From contig CAYSOW010000001.1 of assembly GCA_964432715.1 (NCBI GenBank), positions 1 to 64,000 of the forward strand: a DNA stretch of 64,000 nucleotides, in the 5' to 3' direction. The notes below the pieces were generated by a model that was not told the origin of the DNA, searched no databases, and saw only the letters and a list, made by a program, of their open reading frames with translations. This DNA comes from Phocaeicola_A sp964432715. Its GTDB lineage: Bacteria; Bacteroidota; Bacteroidia; Bacteroidales; Bacteroidaceae. The position numbers and the translations under genes are program-made. Numbering within the stretch: the stretch's first letter is position 1; every line of letters starts with the position of its first letter. Positions 52,311 through 61,261 of this stretch are shown here, piece after piece.

Positions 52311-52781
52311 ATGGCATGTGTTTATCTGGGACTTGGCACCAATCTGGGCGACAAGGACCGACAACTGAAGTGTGCGCTGGCTTACTTACAGGAGAGGGTA
52401 GGGACACTCGTGTCTCTATCCTCTTTCTATGAGACAGCGCCTTGGGGATTCGTCTCCGACCATGCGTTCCTCAATGCGGTGGCGGCCTTTGAGACTTCCC
52501 TCTCGCCGGAGGAGCTGCTGCGGGTGACGCAGGAGATTGAACGCCTCATGGGACGAACGCAGAAGAGTGAGCATCGACAGTATCACGACCGCCCCATCGA
52601 CCTCGATATCTTGCTCTACGGCGACGAAATCATTGAGCGGGAGGAGTTGGTACTGCCGCACCCTGAAATGACGCAACGACGCTTTGTAATGGAGCCTTTG
52701 GCGGAGATTGCACCCACCTTGCGTCACCCTTTGCTGGGGAAGACGATGCAGGAGTTGCTGGCGGAACTGCCGGAGGAATGA
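52311..52781 (+). CDS. folK: 2-amino-4-hydroxy-6-hydroxymethyldihydropteridine pyrophosphokinase
   Basis: HPPK transfers pyrophosphate from ATP to the pterin in folate synthesis. The 156-residue protein has YLGLGTNLGDKDRQL at the start, YETAPWGF (substrate loop) and RPIDLDILLYGDE (metal-binding aspartates). Last gene of the plus-strand methyltransferase-to-folK operon, 43 bases after queA, before a strong terminator. Confidence 0.97.
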   Translation: MACVYLGLGTNLGDKDRQLKCALAYLQERVGTLVSLSSFYETAPWGFVSDHAFLNAVAAFETSLSPEELLRVTQEIERLMGRTQKSEHRQYHDRPIDLDILLYGDEIIEREELVLPHPEMTQRRFVMEPLAEIAPTLRHPLLGKTMQELLAELPEE

Positions 52782-52815
52782 GCATCGCCGTCGCAGGGAC
52801 GAGCGAAACGAACAT

Positions 52816-52853
52816 AAAAAAAGTGGAGAAGCCGCGGCTTCCCCACTTTTTTT
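52816..52853. terminator. Bidirectional terminator between folK and the TPR lipoprotein gene
   Basis: A long hairpin: outer AAAAAAAGTGG/CCACTTTTTTT and inner GAAGCC/GGCTTC arms (52816-52853) with A and T tracts on the two sides. It serves both convergent genes. Confidence 0.95.
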
Positions 52854-52869
52854 ATAGGGTTGGAAGAGA

Positions 52870-54573
52870 TTACTTCACCAAGCTTTTGAAAGCTGAGCTG
52901 GTAGCGAACTTAGAGAACTCCAAGTCGTTGGCAGCTTTGCTAGCCAAAGAGCTGTCCTGAGCAATGGCGCTCTTCAAGTTGTCGATCACCATGCTGGAGT
53001 TGTTGGTTCTGGCACCGATGATTGCGTTCAGGTAAGATGTGTACGCATCCGGGTTCTTCACCTCGCTCAGCGTGCTCTTTGCCTTGTTGTAATCTTTGGT
53101 CAGAATCTGAGCCAAAGCGGCACTGTTGCTCTTCGTGTTACCGAAAGCGTTTACGGCGCGCTCGTACTGACCGTCGGCGATGTAGTAGTTACCCAAAGCC
53201 TCGTTGGCAGCTTTTGCCTCGCTACCTTTTGCCAGGTAAGCCTCAGCAGCGCTCTTGTCGTTGTTGAGCAATGCAATCAAACCTTCGTTCACGTTGGCCT
53301 CAGCCAAGTTGTTGTTCACTTTCAACGCCTGGTTGAAGTAGTTGGCAGCGGTGGTCATATCGCCTGCTTTGTAAGCCAACTCACCCAAGTTGTTGAGGGC
53401 ACGAGCATCGCTCGGATAGAGCTCTACTGTTTTCTTGTAAATCTTCTCCTGCTCGGCAGCGGTGTCTACCAAAGTAGCGGCATAGAGCAACTCCTCTACG
53501 CTCAATACAGAAGGATCGCTGGCGAATGCCTCCAGAATCTCGTCGTCAGAACGACCGATCAACTGATAGTTCAAAGTGAGGCGTGCGCGGCGGAGCTGCG
53601 GCAGAATATTGTCGGCCAAGTCTTTGTAGACAGAAGAGATGTTCTTAATCTCGCTCTCACGCTGCTCGGGATCCTGATACATAGAGAGTACGCGGAGAAT
53701 CAACTCCTTGTCCTGAATGTTCGACTGAGCCACCAACTCCTGGAAGCCTTCCCAGTCCTGAGCCTCATATTTGGTATCCACGATGGCATCCACTTTGCTC
53801 TTCTTCAGCTGAGCGTTCAATGCTTTCGTTGCATTGGTTTCACGTTGCTCGGCCAGTTTGTCGTTCAAAGTGTAACCACCATCCGGAGAAGCGTAAGCGC
53901 TTACCTCGATGTTATCAAGCATGTTGGTTTTCGGATTGTCGTTCACCTCTTTCACCAAAGCGTAGAACTCCTTGATAGGATCAGAGTTCAACTCGCTGGC
54001 GCGAACGTTTGCCTGCTGAATCAAGAACATGATGTTGGCCTGTTTAGCCTGCTGGATGACACGCTGGAAAGCATCTTCAGCATTAGCGGGGTTGGCAGAA
54101 CGCAAGGTGTTCTTCACCAACTCGGAAGTAGCGATGACACCGTCGGCCACTTTCACTGCCGGGATGCTTACGCTCTTGTTGCCCACTTTGGCATCAAACT
54201 CCAGGTACAACTCAGATTTCGCCATCTCGGGGATGTAGTCGAAAGAGGTTTTCATGGTGTAGTTACCACCGGCTTTGTAGTAGATGGTCTTGTTGTTGCC
54301 TTCCACCTTCTCGCCTTGGAAAGTTGTGGAAGCACCGGTAGCCTGGCCACCATCCCATTTCAGCACGGGAGTTACGGTTACAACAGCGTTCTTCTTGAAG
54401 TACTTCTCGGGGAACTTACCGTTGATAGTTACAGGCACTTTACCGCCGACAGCCTCCAGTACCTGAGGTGTGGTCGTAAAGTAGTCAGAAGACAACTCGC
54501 CCATCTTGCTGCTACAAGAGGAGAGCATGCATACAATAGCCACCAAGAGGGGCAATGTGATTTTTCTAAACAT
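52870..54573 (-). CDS. Lipoprotein with OmpA-like segment and TPR repeats
   Basis: A 567-residue lipoprotein (lipobox LSSC, Cys20). After a beta-rich N-terminal region (about 30-150) it contains an OmpA C-terminal-like segment, IEVSAYASPDGGYTLNDKLA (about 222-241) with following RETNATKALNAQL, the peptidoglycan-binding pattern. The C-terminal third has TPR-type helical repeats (YPSDARALNNLGELAYKAGD, AANYFNQALKVNNNLAEANV). It may tether the outer membrane to the wall or serve as an assembly scaffold, but I cannot name a family with certainty. Own promoter at 54639-54646; terminator at the 3' end shared with folK. Confidence 0.75.
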   Translation of the reverse strand: MFRKITLPLLVAIVCMLSSCSSKMGELSSDYFTTTPQVLEAVGGKVPVTINGKFPEKYFKKNAVVTVTPVLKWDGGQATGASTTFQGEKVEGNNKTIYYKAGGNYTMKTSFDYIPEMAKSELYLEFDAKVGNKSVSIPAVKVADGVIATSELVKNTLRSANPANAEDAFQRVIQQAKQANIMFLIQQANVRASELNSDPIKEFYALVKEVNDNPKTNMLDNIEVSAYASPDGGYTLNDKLAEQRETNATKALNAQLKKSKVDAIVDTKYEAQDWEGFQELVAQSNIQDKELILRVLSMYQDPEQRESEIKNISSVYKDLADNILPQLRRARLTLNYQLIGRSDDEILEAFASDPSVLSVEELLYAATLVDTAAEQEKIYKKTVELYPSDARALNNLGELAYKAGDMTTAANYFNQALKVNNNLAEANVNEGLIALLNNDKSAAEAYLAKGSEAKAANEALGNYYIADGQYERAVNAFGNTKSNSAALAQILTKDYNKAKSTLSEVKNPDAYTSYLNAIIGARTNNSSMVIDNLKSAIAQDSSLASKAANDLEFSKFATSSAFKSLVK

Positions 54574-54638
54574 AGTTCTTTACTGTTTTTTATATAATAA
54601 TTAGTGCAATTCGTTAAGGTCGCTTCTTTAAGCATTTG

Positions 54639-54646
54639 CAAAGGTA
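54639..54646 (-). promoter_or_regulatory. -7 element for the OmpA-like/TPR lipoprotein gene
   Basis: The minus strand reads TACCTTTG, 65 bases upstream of the ATG at 54573. It is downstream of the xerD stop and so likely gives a separate transcript. Confidence 0.6.
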
Positions 54647-54699
54647 GCAAAAGAATGTGAGGGCGTACGCTTTTGGTATCAACTTTTTCGTTTTCGGGA

Positions 54700-55659
54700 C
54701 TATCTTTTCATCTTTCCGTGGGTTTCGGCGTACTTCAGGTTGCGCGGGTGGTGGTTGATAATCTCTTCGCGCAGTCGCTGACGGTCGATGTGGGTGTATA
54801 TCTCGGTGGTGGTGATGCTTTCGTGGCCCAGCATGCACTGGATGGCGCGCAGGTTGGCGCCTCCCTCCAGCAGGTGGGTGGCGAAGGAGTGGCGGAAGGT
54901 GTGGGGACTGATTTGCTTGGTGAGGCCCACAAATGCGGCTTGCTCCTTAATAAACTTGAAGACGAGGATGCGCGAGAGGGGAGTGCCGCGGCGGAAACTC
55001 AGGAAGACAAAGTCCTCACTGCCCGGCTTGATTGCTATCTCATCGCGTTCTTCAAAGTAGCGCGTCAGCTCCTCCACGGCGCGGGGAGAGACCGGCACCA
55101 GTCGCTCCTTGTTGCCCTTGCCCTCCACCTTCAGAAAGCCCTCCTGCAGGAAGAGGTTCGACATCTTCAGGTTGCACAGTTCACTGACACGCAGACCGCA
55201 GCTGTAGAGCACCTCCAGCATGGCGCGGTTGCGTTGCCCCTCGCGTTTGGTCAGGTCGATGGAACCGATGAGGCGGTCAATCTCCTCCACCGTCAGCACA
55301 TCGGGCAGCTTGAAACCAATCTTCGGAAACTCCAGCAGCTCCGTCGGGTCGTCCTCCAGGTAGCCGTCGAGCACCAGGAAGCGGTAGAAGGTGCGGATGC
55401 CCGAGAGCACCCGGGCCTGCGAACGCGGATGAATCCCCACATCCCGCAGTCCCGCCGCGAAGAGACGCAGCTGGTCGATGGTCACTTGCAACAAGTCGAT
55501 ATGCTCCTCCTGCAGAAATTGATTCAGCTTCTGCAAGTCGGAAAGATACGCTTCCATCGTATTCTTTGAAAAAGACTTTTCAAGTCGTAAATATTGTTTG
55601 TATTTCCTAAAGATGACGATGTTTTCATCCTTGTTGCCTTTTTTTTCGTAAAGTTCCAT
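54700..55659 (-). CDS. xerD: Tyrosine recombinase XerD
   Basis: XerD resolves chromosome dimers at dif with XerC. The 319-residue protein starts MELYEKKGNKDENIV. The N-terminal SAM-like domain precedes a catalytic domain with the Arg in SCGLRVSELC, Lys in EGKGNKERLVP, His-x-x-Arg in SPHTFRHSFATHLL, His in CMLGHESITTTEI and the Tyr nucleophile in EIYTHID. An upstream extension to 55710 would run through the -7 box at 55692-55699, so the internal ATG at 55659 is chosen. It is divergent from aroQ. Confidence 0.93.
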   Translation of the reverse strand: MELYEKKGNKDENIVIFRKYKQYLRLEKSFSKNTMEAYLSDLQKLNQFLQEEHIDLLQVTIDQLRLFAAGLRDVGIHPRSQARVLSGIRTFYRFLVLDGYLEDDPTELLEFPKIGFKLPDVLTVEEIDRLIGSIDLTKREGQRNRAMLEVLYSCGLRVSELCNLKMSNLFLQEGFLKVEGKGNKERLVPVSPRAVEELTRYFEERDEIAIKPGSEDFVFLSFRRGTPLSRILVFKFIKEQAAFVGLTKQISPHTFRHSFATHLLEGGANLRAIQCMLGHESITTTEIYTHIDRQRLREEIINHHPRNLKYAETHGKMKR

Positions 55660-55668
55660 CTTTTTTTC

Positions 55669-55676
55669 TACCTTTG
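55669..55676 (+). promoter_or_regulatory. -7 element for the aroQ-pyk operon
   Basis: TACCTTTG matches TAnnTTTG, 45 bases upstream of the aroQ ATG at 55722. It overlaps the region just upstream of the xerD start, so divergent transcripts may interfere. Confidence 0.6.
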
Positions 55677-55691
55677 TACCAAAATTGTTGA

Positions 55692-55699
55692 CAAAGATA
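55692..55699 (-). promoter_or_regulatory. -7 element for xerD
   Basis: The minus strand reads TATCTTTG, 32 bases upstream of the chosen xerD ATG (55659). Confidence 0.6.
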
Positions 55700-55721
55700 C
55701 AAAATATCAAAAGGAAAGCCT

Positions 55722-56150
55722 ATGAAGATCCAAATAATAAACGGACCCAACATCAACTTATTGGGCAAGCGAGAGCCCTCCATCTATGGAGCCACCTCTT
55801 TCGAGGATTATCTGAAAACGTTGCGTCAGCGCTATCCCGACGTAGAGATTGACTACTATCAATCGAATGTGGAGGGCGAGATGATCAACAAGTTGCACGA
55901 AGTGGGATTTGACATCGACGGCATTGTGCTCAACGCGGGTGCTTATACGCACACTTCGATTGCCCTGCAAGATGCCATTCGTGCCATCACGGCACCGGTG
56001 ATTGAGGTGCACATCTCCAACGTGCACAAACGCGAAGAGTTCCGCCACAAGTCGATGATCTCTTGCGCCTGTCTCGGAGTGATTTGCGGTTTCGGACTCG
56101 ATTCCTATCGTTTGGGCGTAGAGGCTTTGCTGGAGACAAAGAAGAAATAG
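55722..56150 (+). CDS. aroQ: Type II 3-dehydroquinate dehydratase
   Basis: AroQ dehydrates 3-dehydroquinate to 3-dehydroshikimate in the shikimate pathway. The 142-residue protein has NGPNINLLGKREPSIYG (with the active Tyr), LNAGAYTHTS and EVHISNVHKREEFRHKS, the three type II motifs. Its size is standard. First gene of the aroQ-pyk-omt-rbfA-permease operon. Confidence 0.97.
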   Translation: MKIQIINGPNINLLGKREPSIYGATSFEDYLKTLRQRYPDVEIDYYQSNVEGEMINKLHEVGFDIDGIVLNAGAYTHTSIALQDAIRAITAPVIEVHISNVHKREEFRHKSMISCACLGVICGFGLDSYRLGVEALLETKKK

Positions 56151-56185
56151 AATTGGTATTAAAATATTTTTAAGGTGATAAGCGT

Positions 56186-57649
56186 ATGATGCTAAAACAG
56201 ACTAAAATTGTAGCCTCCATCTCGGATATTCGCTGTGACAAAGAGTTTATCCAAGAGTTGTTTGATGCCGGTATGAACGTGGTTCGTATGAACACCGCCC
56301 ATGCCAGCCGCGAAGGCTTCGACAAGTTGATTGAAAATGTACGCGCCGTAAGTCCCCGTATCGGTATCCTGATGGACACCAAAGGACCGGAGGTGCGCAC
56401 CACGAAGCTCATCAACGATCAGCCGGTGGAGTTCCATATCGGCGACCGTGTGAAGATTATCGGCGACCCCACGCAGGAGTCGGGACGTGACGTAATCTAT
56501 GTGAGCTACCCCAAATTTGCAGAAGATGTACAGGTGGGTAGTCGTGTGTTGATTGATGATGGTGATTTGGAGCTCTATGTGGAGAGCCGTGAGGGCGATG
56601 CACTCTGCTGCGAGGTGCGCAACGAGGCCACCATGGGCAGCCGTAAGAGTGTCAATGTGCCGGGAGTACGTATCAACCTCCCGTCACTGACCGAGAAGGA
56701 CCGTAACAACATTGCTTACGCCATTGAGAAAGATATTGATTTCATCGCTCACTCGTTTGTGCGCAACAAACAGGACGTGATGGATATCCGCGAGATCTTG
56801 GATGCCAACTGCAGTGAGATTAAAATCATCGCGAAGATTGAGAACCAGGAGGGTGTGGACAACATCGACGAGATTATCGAGGCTGCCGACGGTATCATGG
56901 TGGCACGTGGCGACTTGGGTATCGAGGTGGCTCAGGAGCGTATCCCGGGCATCCAGCGTATGATTATCCGTCGTTGTGTGTTGGCCAAGAAGCCGGTGAT
57001 TGTGGCTACGCAGATGTTGCATAGCATGATTAAGAACCCGCGCCCGACACGTACCGAGGTGACCGATATCGCCAATGCCGTTTACTTCCGTACCGACGCG
57101 TTGATGTTGAGCGGTGAGACGGCTTACGGTAAATATCCGGTGGAGGCACTCCGCACCATGGCTCAGATTGCGGCACAGGCCGAGAAGGACCGTGAGACGC
57201 AGTTTGCCATTGATATCCCCTTGTCGGAGCATTGTGACCCGACGGAGTATCTGAGTAAGCAGGCGGTGGAGGCCGGTGTGGCGATGCCGCAGATTCGTGC
57301 CATCATCACCGATAGCTATTCCGGACGTACCGCTCGTTACACGGCAGCTTTCCGTGGACCGAACCACATCCTGGCCATCTGCTACAAGGAGAAGACCATG
57401 CGTCACTTGGCCCTCTCTTACGGTGTGGAGGCTATCTACTTGCCCGAGCGCGAGAACGGACAGCAGTACTACTTCGCAGCGCTGCGCAAGTTGCTGGCCG
57501 ACGGCGTGTTGAAACCGGAAGACTACGTGTGCTACCTGAGCTCCGGTAAGGTACATACCCGTACCTCTTTCCTGGAGATCAATCAGGTGAACGACGTGCT
57601 GAAGTATGCCGATGAGTATGCGTTGCCCAACCGCAACCGTTATCTGTAA
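56186..57649 (+). CDS. pyk: Pyruvate kinase
   Basis: The enzyme converts phosphoenolpyruvate and ADP to pyruvate and ATP. The 487-residue protein has VVRMNTAHASREGF (the N-terminal substrate-binding motif), MDTKGPEVRT, the catalytic Lys segment KIIAKIENQEGVDNIDEI, LMLSGETAYGKYPVEA and a C-terminal allosteric domain. Two ATGs in a row begin the gene. It lies 35 bases after aroQ. Confidence 0.97.
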   Translation: MMLKQTKIVASISDIRCDKEFIQELFDAGMNVVRMNTAHASREGFDKLIENVRAVSPRIGILMDTKGPEVRTTKLINDQPVEFHIGDRVKIIGDPTQESGRDVIYVSYPKFAEDVQVGSRVLIDDGDLELYVESREGDALCCEVRNEATMGSRKSVNVPGVRINLPSLTEKDRNNIAYAIEKDIDFIAHSFVRNKQDVMDIREILDANCSEIKIIAKIENQEGVDNIDEIIEAADGIMVARGDLGIEVAQERIPGIQRMIIRRCVLAKKPVIVATQMLHSMIKNPRPTRTEVTDIANAVYFRTDALMLSGETAYGKYPVEALRTMAQIAAQAEKDRETQFAIDIPLSEHCDPTEYLSKQAVEAGVAMPQIRAIITDSYSGRTARYTAAFRGPNHILAICYKEKTMRHLALSYGVEAIYLPERENGQQYYFAALRKLLADGVLKPEDYVCYLSSGKVHTRTSFLEINQVNDVLKYADEYALPNRNRYL

Positions 57650-57664
57650 TCCACACTTCGCACC

Positions 57665-58303
57665 ATGGAAGAGACCGGTCAGATAGATGACTATATCCTA
57701 CAGCATATCGACGATGAAGGGGACTATCTGCGTGCCCTTTATCGCGATACGCATGTAAAACTGTTGAGGCCGCGCATGGCCTCGGGCCACCTGCAGGGTA
57801 GGTTGCTCAAGATGTTCGTGCGCATGATTCGTCCGATGCGGGTGCTGGAGATCGGTACCTATAGCGGCTATTCGGCACTGTGCCTGGCGGAGGGACTTCC
57901 CGAAGGGGGCATGTTGCACACCTTTGAAATCAACGATGAGCAGGAGGACTTCACCCGGCCGTGGCTGGAGGGCTCGCCCTATGCCGATAAGATTACCTTT
58001 CACATCGGCGATGCCATGCAGCTGGTGCCGCAACTGAATGAGACGTTCGACCTCGCCTTTGTGGACGGCGACAAGCGCAAGTACCTCGACTATTACGAGA
58101 TGGTGCTGGCCCACTTGCGCCCCGGTGGCTATATCCTGGCGGATAACACCTTGTGGGACGGTCACGTGCTGGAGACGCACCCCACCGACCGCCAGACGCT
58201 GGGCATCATGGCCTTCAACGACTTTGTGGCGAAGGATGAGCGCGTGGAGAAGGTGATTCTGCCGCTGCGCGACGGACTGACCCTGATTCGAAAGAAAGAT
58301 TGA
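57665..58303 (+). CDS. SAM-dependent O-methyltransferase (Methyltransf_3)
   Basis: A 212-residue cytoplasmic methyltransferase of the COMT/caffeoyl-CoA O-methyltransferase-like family. Motif I is RVLEIGTYSGYSALCLAE, the metal-binding region includes LAFVDGDKRKYLDYYE, and DNTLWDGHV follows. Bacterial members methylate diverse acceptors; the substrate is unknown. It lies 15 bases after pyk and 30 bases before rbfA. Confidence 0.92.
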   Translation: MEETGQIDDYILQHIDDEGDYLRALYRDTHVKLLRPRMASGHLQGRLLKMFVRMIRPMRVLEIGTYSGYSALCLAEGLPEGGMLHTFEINDEQEDFTRPWLEGSPYADKITFHIGDAMQLVPQLNETFDLAFVDGDKRKYLDYYEMVLAHLRPGGYILADNTLWDGHVLETHPTDRQTLGIMAFNDFVAKDERVEKVILPLRDGLTLIRKKD

Positions 58304-58333
58304 ACAAACTATTTAAGCAAATAAGAAGAAAGA

Positions 58334-58669
58334 ATGGAAACAACGAGACAAAATAAGATTGCACGCTTGATTCAGAAGGAGTTGAGCGACATCTTCCAAC
58401 AGCAGACGCAGGCTACCCGCGGTATCCTGGTGTCGGTAAGTGCCGTGCGCATCAGTCCCGACCTGAGCATCGCCCGCGTTTACCTGAGTGTCTTCCCTTC
58501 CAACCGAAGTGAAGAGATTGTGAACAACATCAATGGCAACATGAAATCCATCCGTTACGAACTGGGCACACGCGTGCGCCATCAGTTGCGTATCATCCCG
58601 GAGCTGAAGTTCTTCGTGGACGACTCGCTGGATTACATTGAGAAGATTGATGAGTTGCTGAAGAAATAA
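58334..58669 (+). CDS. rbfA: 30S ribosome-binding factor
   Basis: RbfA is a KH-like cold-shock assembly factor of the 30S subunit that works on the 5' end of 16S rRNA. The 111-residue protein fits the family size, with METTRQNKIARLIQKELSDI at the N terminus and RTYE/GTRVRHQLRIIPELKF-type C-terminal region. It lies in the pyk operon ahead of the permease (6-base gap). Confidence 0.95.
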   Translation: METTRQNKIARLIQKELSDIFQQQTQATRGILVSVSAVRISPDLSIARVYLSVFPSNRSEEIVNNINGNMKSIRYELGTRVRHQLRIIPELKFFVDDSLDYIEKIDELLKK

Positions 58670-58675
58670 AATCCG

Positions 58676-59902
58676 GTGAACCTTCCTCTTTACATAGCGA
58701 AACGATACCTCTTCTCGAAGAAGTCGCATCATGCCATTAACATCATCTCGGGAATCTCGGTGTGTGGAGTCGCCTTGGCTACGATGGCCTTGGTGTGTAC
58801 CCTCTCCGTCTTCAACGGTTTCCGCGACTTGGTGGGCAGTTCTTTTACCGCTTTCGATCCGCCATTGAAGGTGGTTCCCGCCCATGGAAAGGTGTTTCGG
58901 GCGGCAGAGGTGCCTCTCGGTCAACTGTCGGCACTGCCCGACGTGGAGGTGGTGACACGCGAGTTGGAAGAGAATGCCATGGTGCAATACAAGGAGAAGC
59001 AGGCGATGGTGGTGATTAAGGGCGTCGACGACTCGTTCCGACAGCTGACCCCCATCGACAGTATTCTCTATGGAAGAGGCGAACTGGTGCTGCACGATGA
59101 GGTGGTGGAGTATGGAGTGATGGGCATTCAGCTCGTCTCCGTGCTCGGTTCCGGCATCTCGTTTGTCGACCCGCTGACGGTTTACGCACCGAAGCGCAAC
59201 GGTCAGGTGAACCTTGCCAACCCATCGTCGGGGTTCAACAGCGATTATCTTTTCTCGCCCGGCGTCGTCTTTGCCGTCAATCAGCAGAAGTACGACGGCA
59301 GTTACATCCTTACCTCGCTCAATTTCGCCCGTCGTCTGTTCGATTATGACGACGAACTCTCTTCGATCGGTATCAAACTGAAGGAGGGGGCAGATTTGTC
59401 GCGCAGCAAGAAGCAGATAGAGACGCTTCTGGGCGAAGATTTCTGCGTGTACGACCGCTACCAACAGCAGGCCGATATCTTTCGTGTGATGGAGATAGAA
59501 AAACTCATCTCCTACGCTTTCCTCACTTTTATTCTGATTATTGCCTGCTTCAATGTCATCGGCTCCCTCTCGATGCTGATACTGGATAAGAAGCAGGATG
59601 TGCGCACGCTGCGCAACCTCGGGGCGAACGCCCGACTCATTGAACGCATCTTCCTCTTTGAGGGGTGGCTCATCACGCTCTGTGGCGCCCTGGCAGGCAT
59701 CTTGCTGGGCTTGTTGCTCTGCTGGGCACAGATACGCTTCGGCCTGTTACGTCTGGGCTCCTCGGCAGATTCCTTCATTGTGGATGCCTATCCCGTGCGG
59801 GTGGAGCTCTTCGACGTACTGTTGATCTTTGTGACGGTGGTAGTCGTCGGCCTCCTTTCGGTATGGTACCCTGTACGCTACCTCAGTCGCCGACTCCTAT
59901 AA
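58676..59902 (+). CDS. LolC/LolE/MacB-type ABC transporter permease
   Basis: A 408-residue integral membrane protein with FtsX-like topology: an N-terminal helix after LPLYIAKRYLFSKKSHHAIN, a large extracytoplasmic domain (about 60-260) and three C-terminal helices (for example YAFLTFILIIACFNVIGSLS). Such proteins usually transport lipoproteins or release them from the inner membrane with an ATPase not seen here. The start is GTG at 58676, directly after rbfA. The stop lies only 2 bases from the convergent U32 peptidase stop. Confidence 0.87.
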   Translation: MNLPLYIAKRYLFSKKSHHAINIISGISVCGVALATMALVCTLSVFNGFRDLVGSSFTAFDPPLKVVPAHGKVFRAAEVPLGQLSALPDVEVVTRELEENAMVQYKEKQAMVVIKGVDDSFRQLTPIDSILYGRGELVLHDEVVEYGVMGIQLVSVLGSGISFVDPLTVYAPKRNGQVNLANPSSGFNSDYLFSPGVVFAVNQQKYDGSYILTSLNFARRLFDYDDELSSIGIKLKEGADLSRSKKQIETLLGEDFCVYDRYQQQADIFRVMEIEKLISYAFLTFILIIACFNVIGSLSMLILDKKQDVRTLRNLGANARLIERIFLFEGWLITLCGALAGILLGLLLCWAQIRFGLLRLGSSADSFIVDAYPVRVELFDVLLIFVTVVVVGLLSVWYPVRYLSRRLL

Positions 59903-59904
59903 AC

Positions 59905-61170
59905 CTATTTCTTCACATTCTCCGGTGCCACCAGCTTATACAGCTTATCGCTCGGACGAATCTTCTCGGGCACTTTAAACGAGACGTGCTCGCCCTTGTG
60001 GACGGTCTGCACCGGCTTCAGGTTGACACGCGCCTCTTCGAGGGTGAGGAACATGGCACCCGTTGTGGGGCCCGTCACCAGCAGCTTGTCGCCCACCGAC
60101 ATCTCCGCAGCCTCCACCAGGAACTCAGCCACTCCGATGTTTGAGAAGTACTTCATTCCCTTACCCACATAAATCTTGCGCTCCGTGGCCTCCGAACCGT
60201 AGTTCTTGCTCCATTCGCCCAAGCGTTGCCCCAGGTAGTAACCGTTCCAGAAACCGCGGTTGAACACCGTCTTCAGGCGCTCGTCCCACGCATCCTTCTT
60301 CTCCTCGGTGAGTGTACCGTCCAGATAAGAACGGATGGCTTCCTTGTAGCACTCCACCACCGTACGAACATATTCGGGTCCGCGGGCACGACCTTCAATT
60401 TTGAAGACACGCACACCCGCCTCCATCATCTCATCCATGAAACGGATGGTCTTCAGGTCCTTCGGCGACATGATATATTTGTTGTCCACCTCCAGCTCAA
60501 TGTCGCTCTCGCGGTCGCGCACCGTATAAGCACGGCGGCACACCTGCATGCAGGCACCGCGGTTGGCAGAGGCATTCAGCTCGTGCAAGCTCAAGTAACA
60601 TTTGCCCGACACCGCCATACAGAGCGCGCCGTGGCAGAACATCTCGATGCGCACCAGTTCGCCCTTCGGACCGCGAATCTGCTCCTCCACAATCTGGCGG
60701 TGAATCTCCTTCACCTGTTGCAGGTTGAGCTCACGGGCCAGTACCACCACGTCGGCAAACTGGGCATAGAATTTCAGGGCATCCGCATTGCTGATGTTCA
60801 ACTGCGTAGAGAGGTGCACCTCCTGACCGATGCGGTTGCAGTAGCTCATCACCGCCACATCGGCAGCAATCACCGCCGAGATGCCCGCCTCTTTCGCTGC
60901 ATCCACAATGGTATGCATCAAGGCGATATCCTCATCGTAAATAATCGTGTTAACCGTCAAGTAGCTTTTCACGCCGTGCTCATCGCAGATACGAGCGATG
61001 TCGCGCAGGTCGTCAATGGTAAATGTGTTGGCTGAACGGGCACGCATATTCAGGCTCTCAATGCCGAAGTAGATGGAGTCTGCCCCGGCTTGCAAGGCAG
61101 CTGCCAACGACTCGCGCGAGCCGACAGGTGCCATAATTTCAAAGTCTTTAATATCGTACATGGTTGTCAT
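59905..61170 (-). CDS. U32 family peptidase-like protein (tRNA/rRNA hydroxylation factor family)
   Basis: A 421-residue U32 (collagenase-like) family protein. It starts MTTMYDIKDFEIMAPVGSRE. The N-terminal TIM-barrel-like part includes EMFCHGALCMAVSGKCYLS and ACMQVCRRAY with conserved cysteines. U32 members in other bacteria (TrhP, RlhA) are needed for tRNA or 23S rRNA hydroxylation rather than proteolysis, so an RNA-modification role is plausible. It faces dus in a divergent arrangement that shares a promoter region, and is convergent with the permease, almost without a gap. Confidence 0.9.
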   Translation of the reverse strand: MTTMYDIKDFEIMAPVGSRESLAAALQAGADSIYFGIESLNMRARSANTFTIDDLRDIARICDEHGVKSYLTVNTIIYDEDIALMHTIVDAAKEAGISAVIAADVAVMSYCNRIGQEVHLSTQLNISNADALKFYAQFADVVVLARELNLQQVKEIHRQIVEEQIRGPKGELVRIEMFCHGALCMAVSGKCYLSLHELNASANRGACMQVCRRAYTVRDRESDIELEVDNKYIMSPKDLKTIRFMDEMMEAGVRVFKIEGRARGPEYVRTVVECYKEAIRSYLDGTLTEEKKDAWDERLKTVFNRGFWNGYYLGQRLGEWSKNYGSEATERKIYVGKGMKYFSNIGVAEFLVEAAEMSVGDKLLVTGPTTGAMFLTLEEARVNLKPVQTVHKGEHVSFKVPEKIRPSDKLYKLVAPENVKK

Positions 61171-61186
61171 ATTTCTTAATCTGCTG

Positions 61187-61194
61187 CAAAGGTA
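61187..61194 (-). promoter_or_regulatory. -7 element for the U32 gene
   Basis: The minus strand reads TACCTTTG, 16 bases upstream of the U32 ATG at 61170. Confidence 0.6.
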
Positions 61195-61227
61195 GTCAGA
61201 AAAATCGGAAAATCACGTAATTTTAAG

Positions 61228-61235
61228 TACCTTTG
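61228..61235 (+). promoter_or_regulatory. -7 element for the dus operon
   Basis: TACCTTTG matches TAnnTTTG, 26 bases upstream of the dus ATG at 61262. Together with the U32 element it makes a compact divergent promoter. Confidence 0.6.
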
Positions 61236-61261
61236 CACCGAAACGACTGAGCTATACGAAT

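Noticed and set aside
58313..59464. 383-codon minus-strand ORF
   Set aside because: Antisense to rbfA and the permease; composition of a frame shadow.
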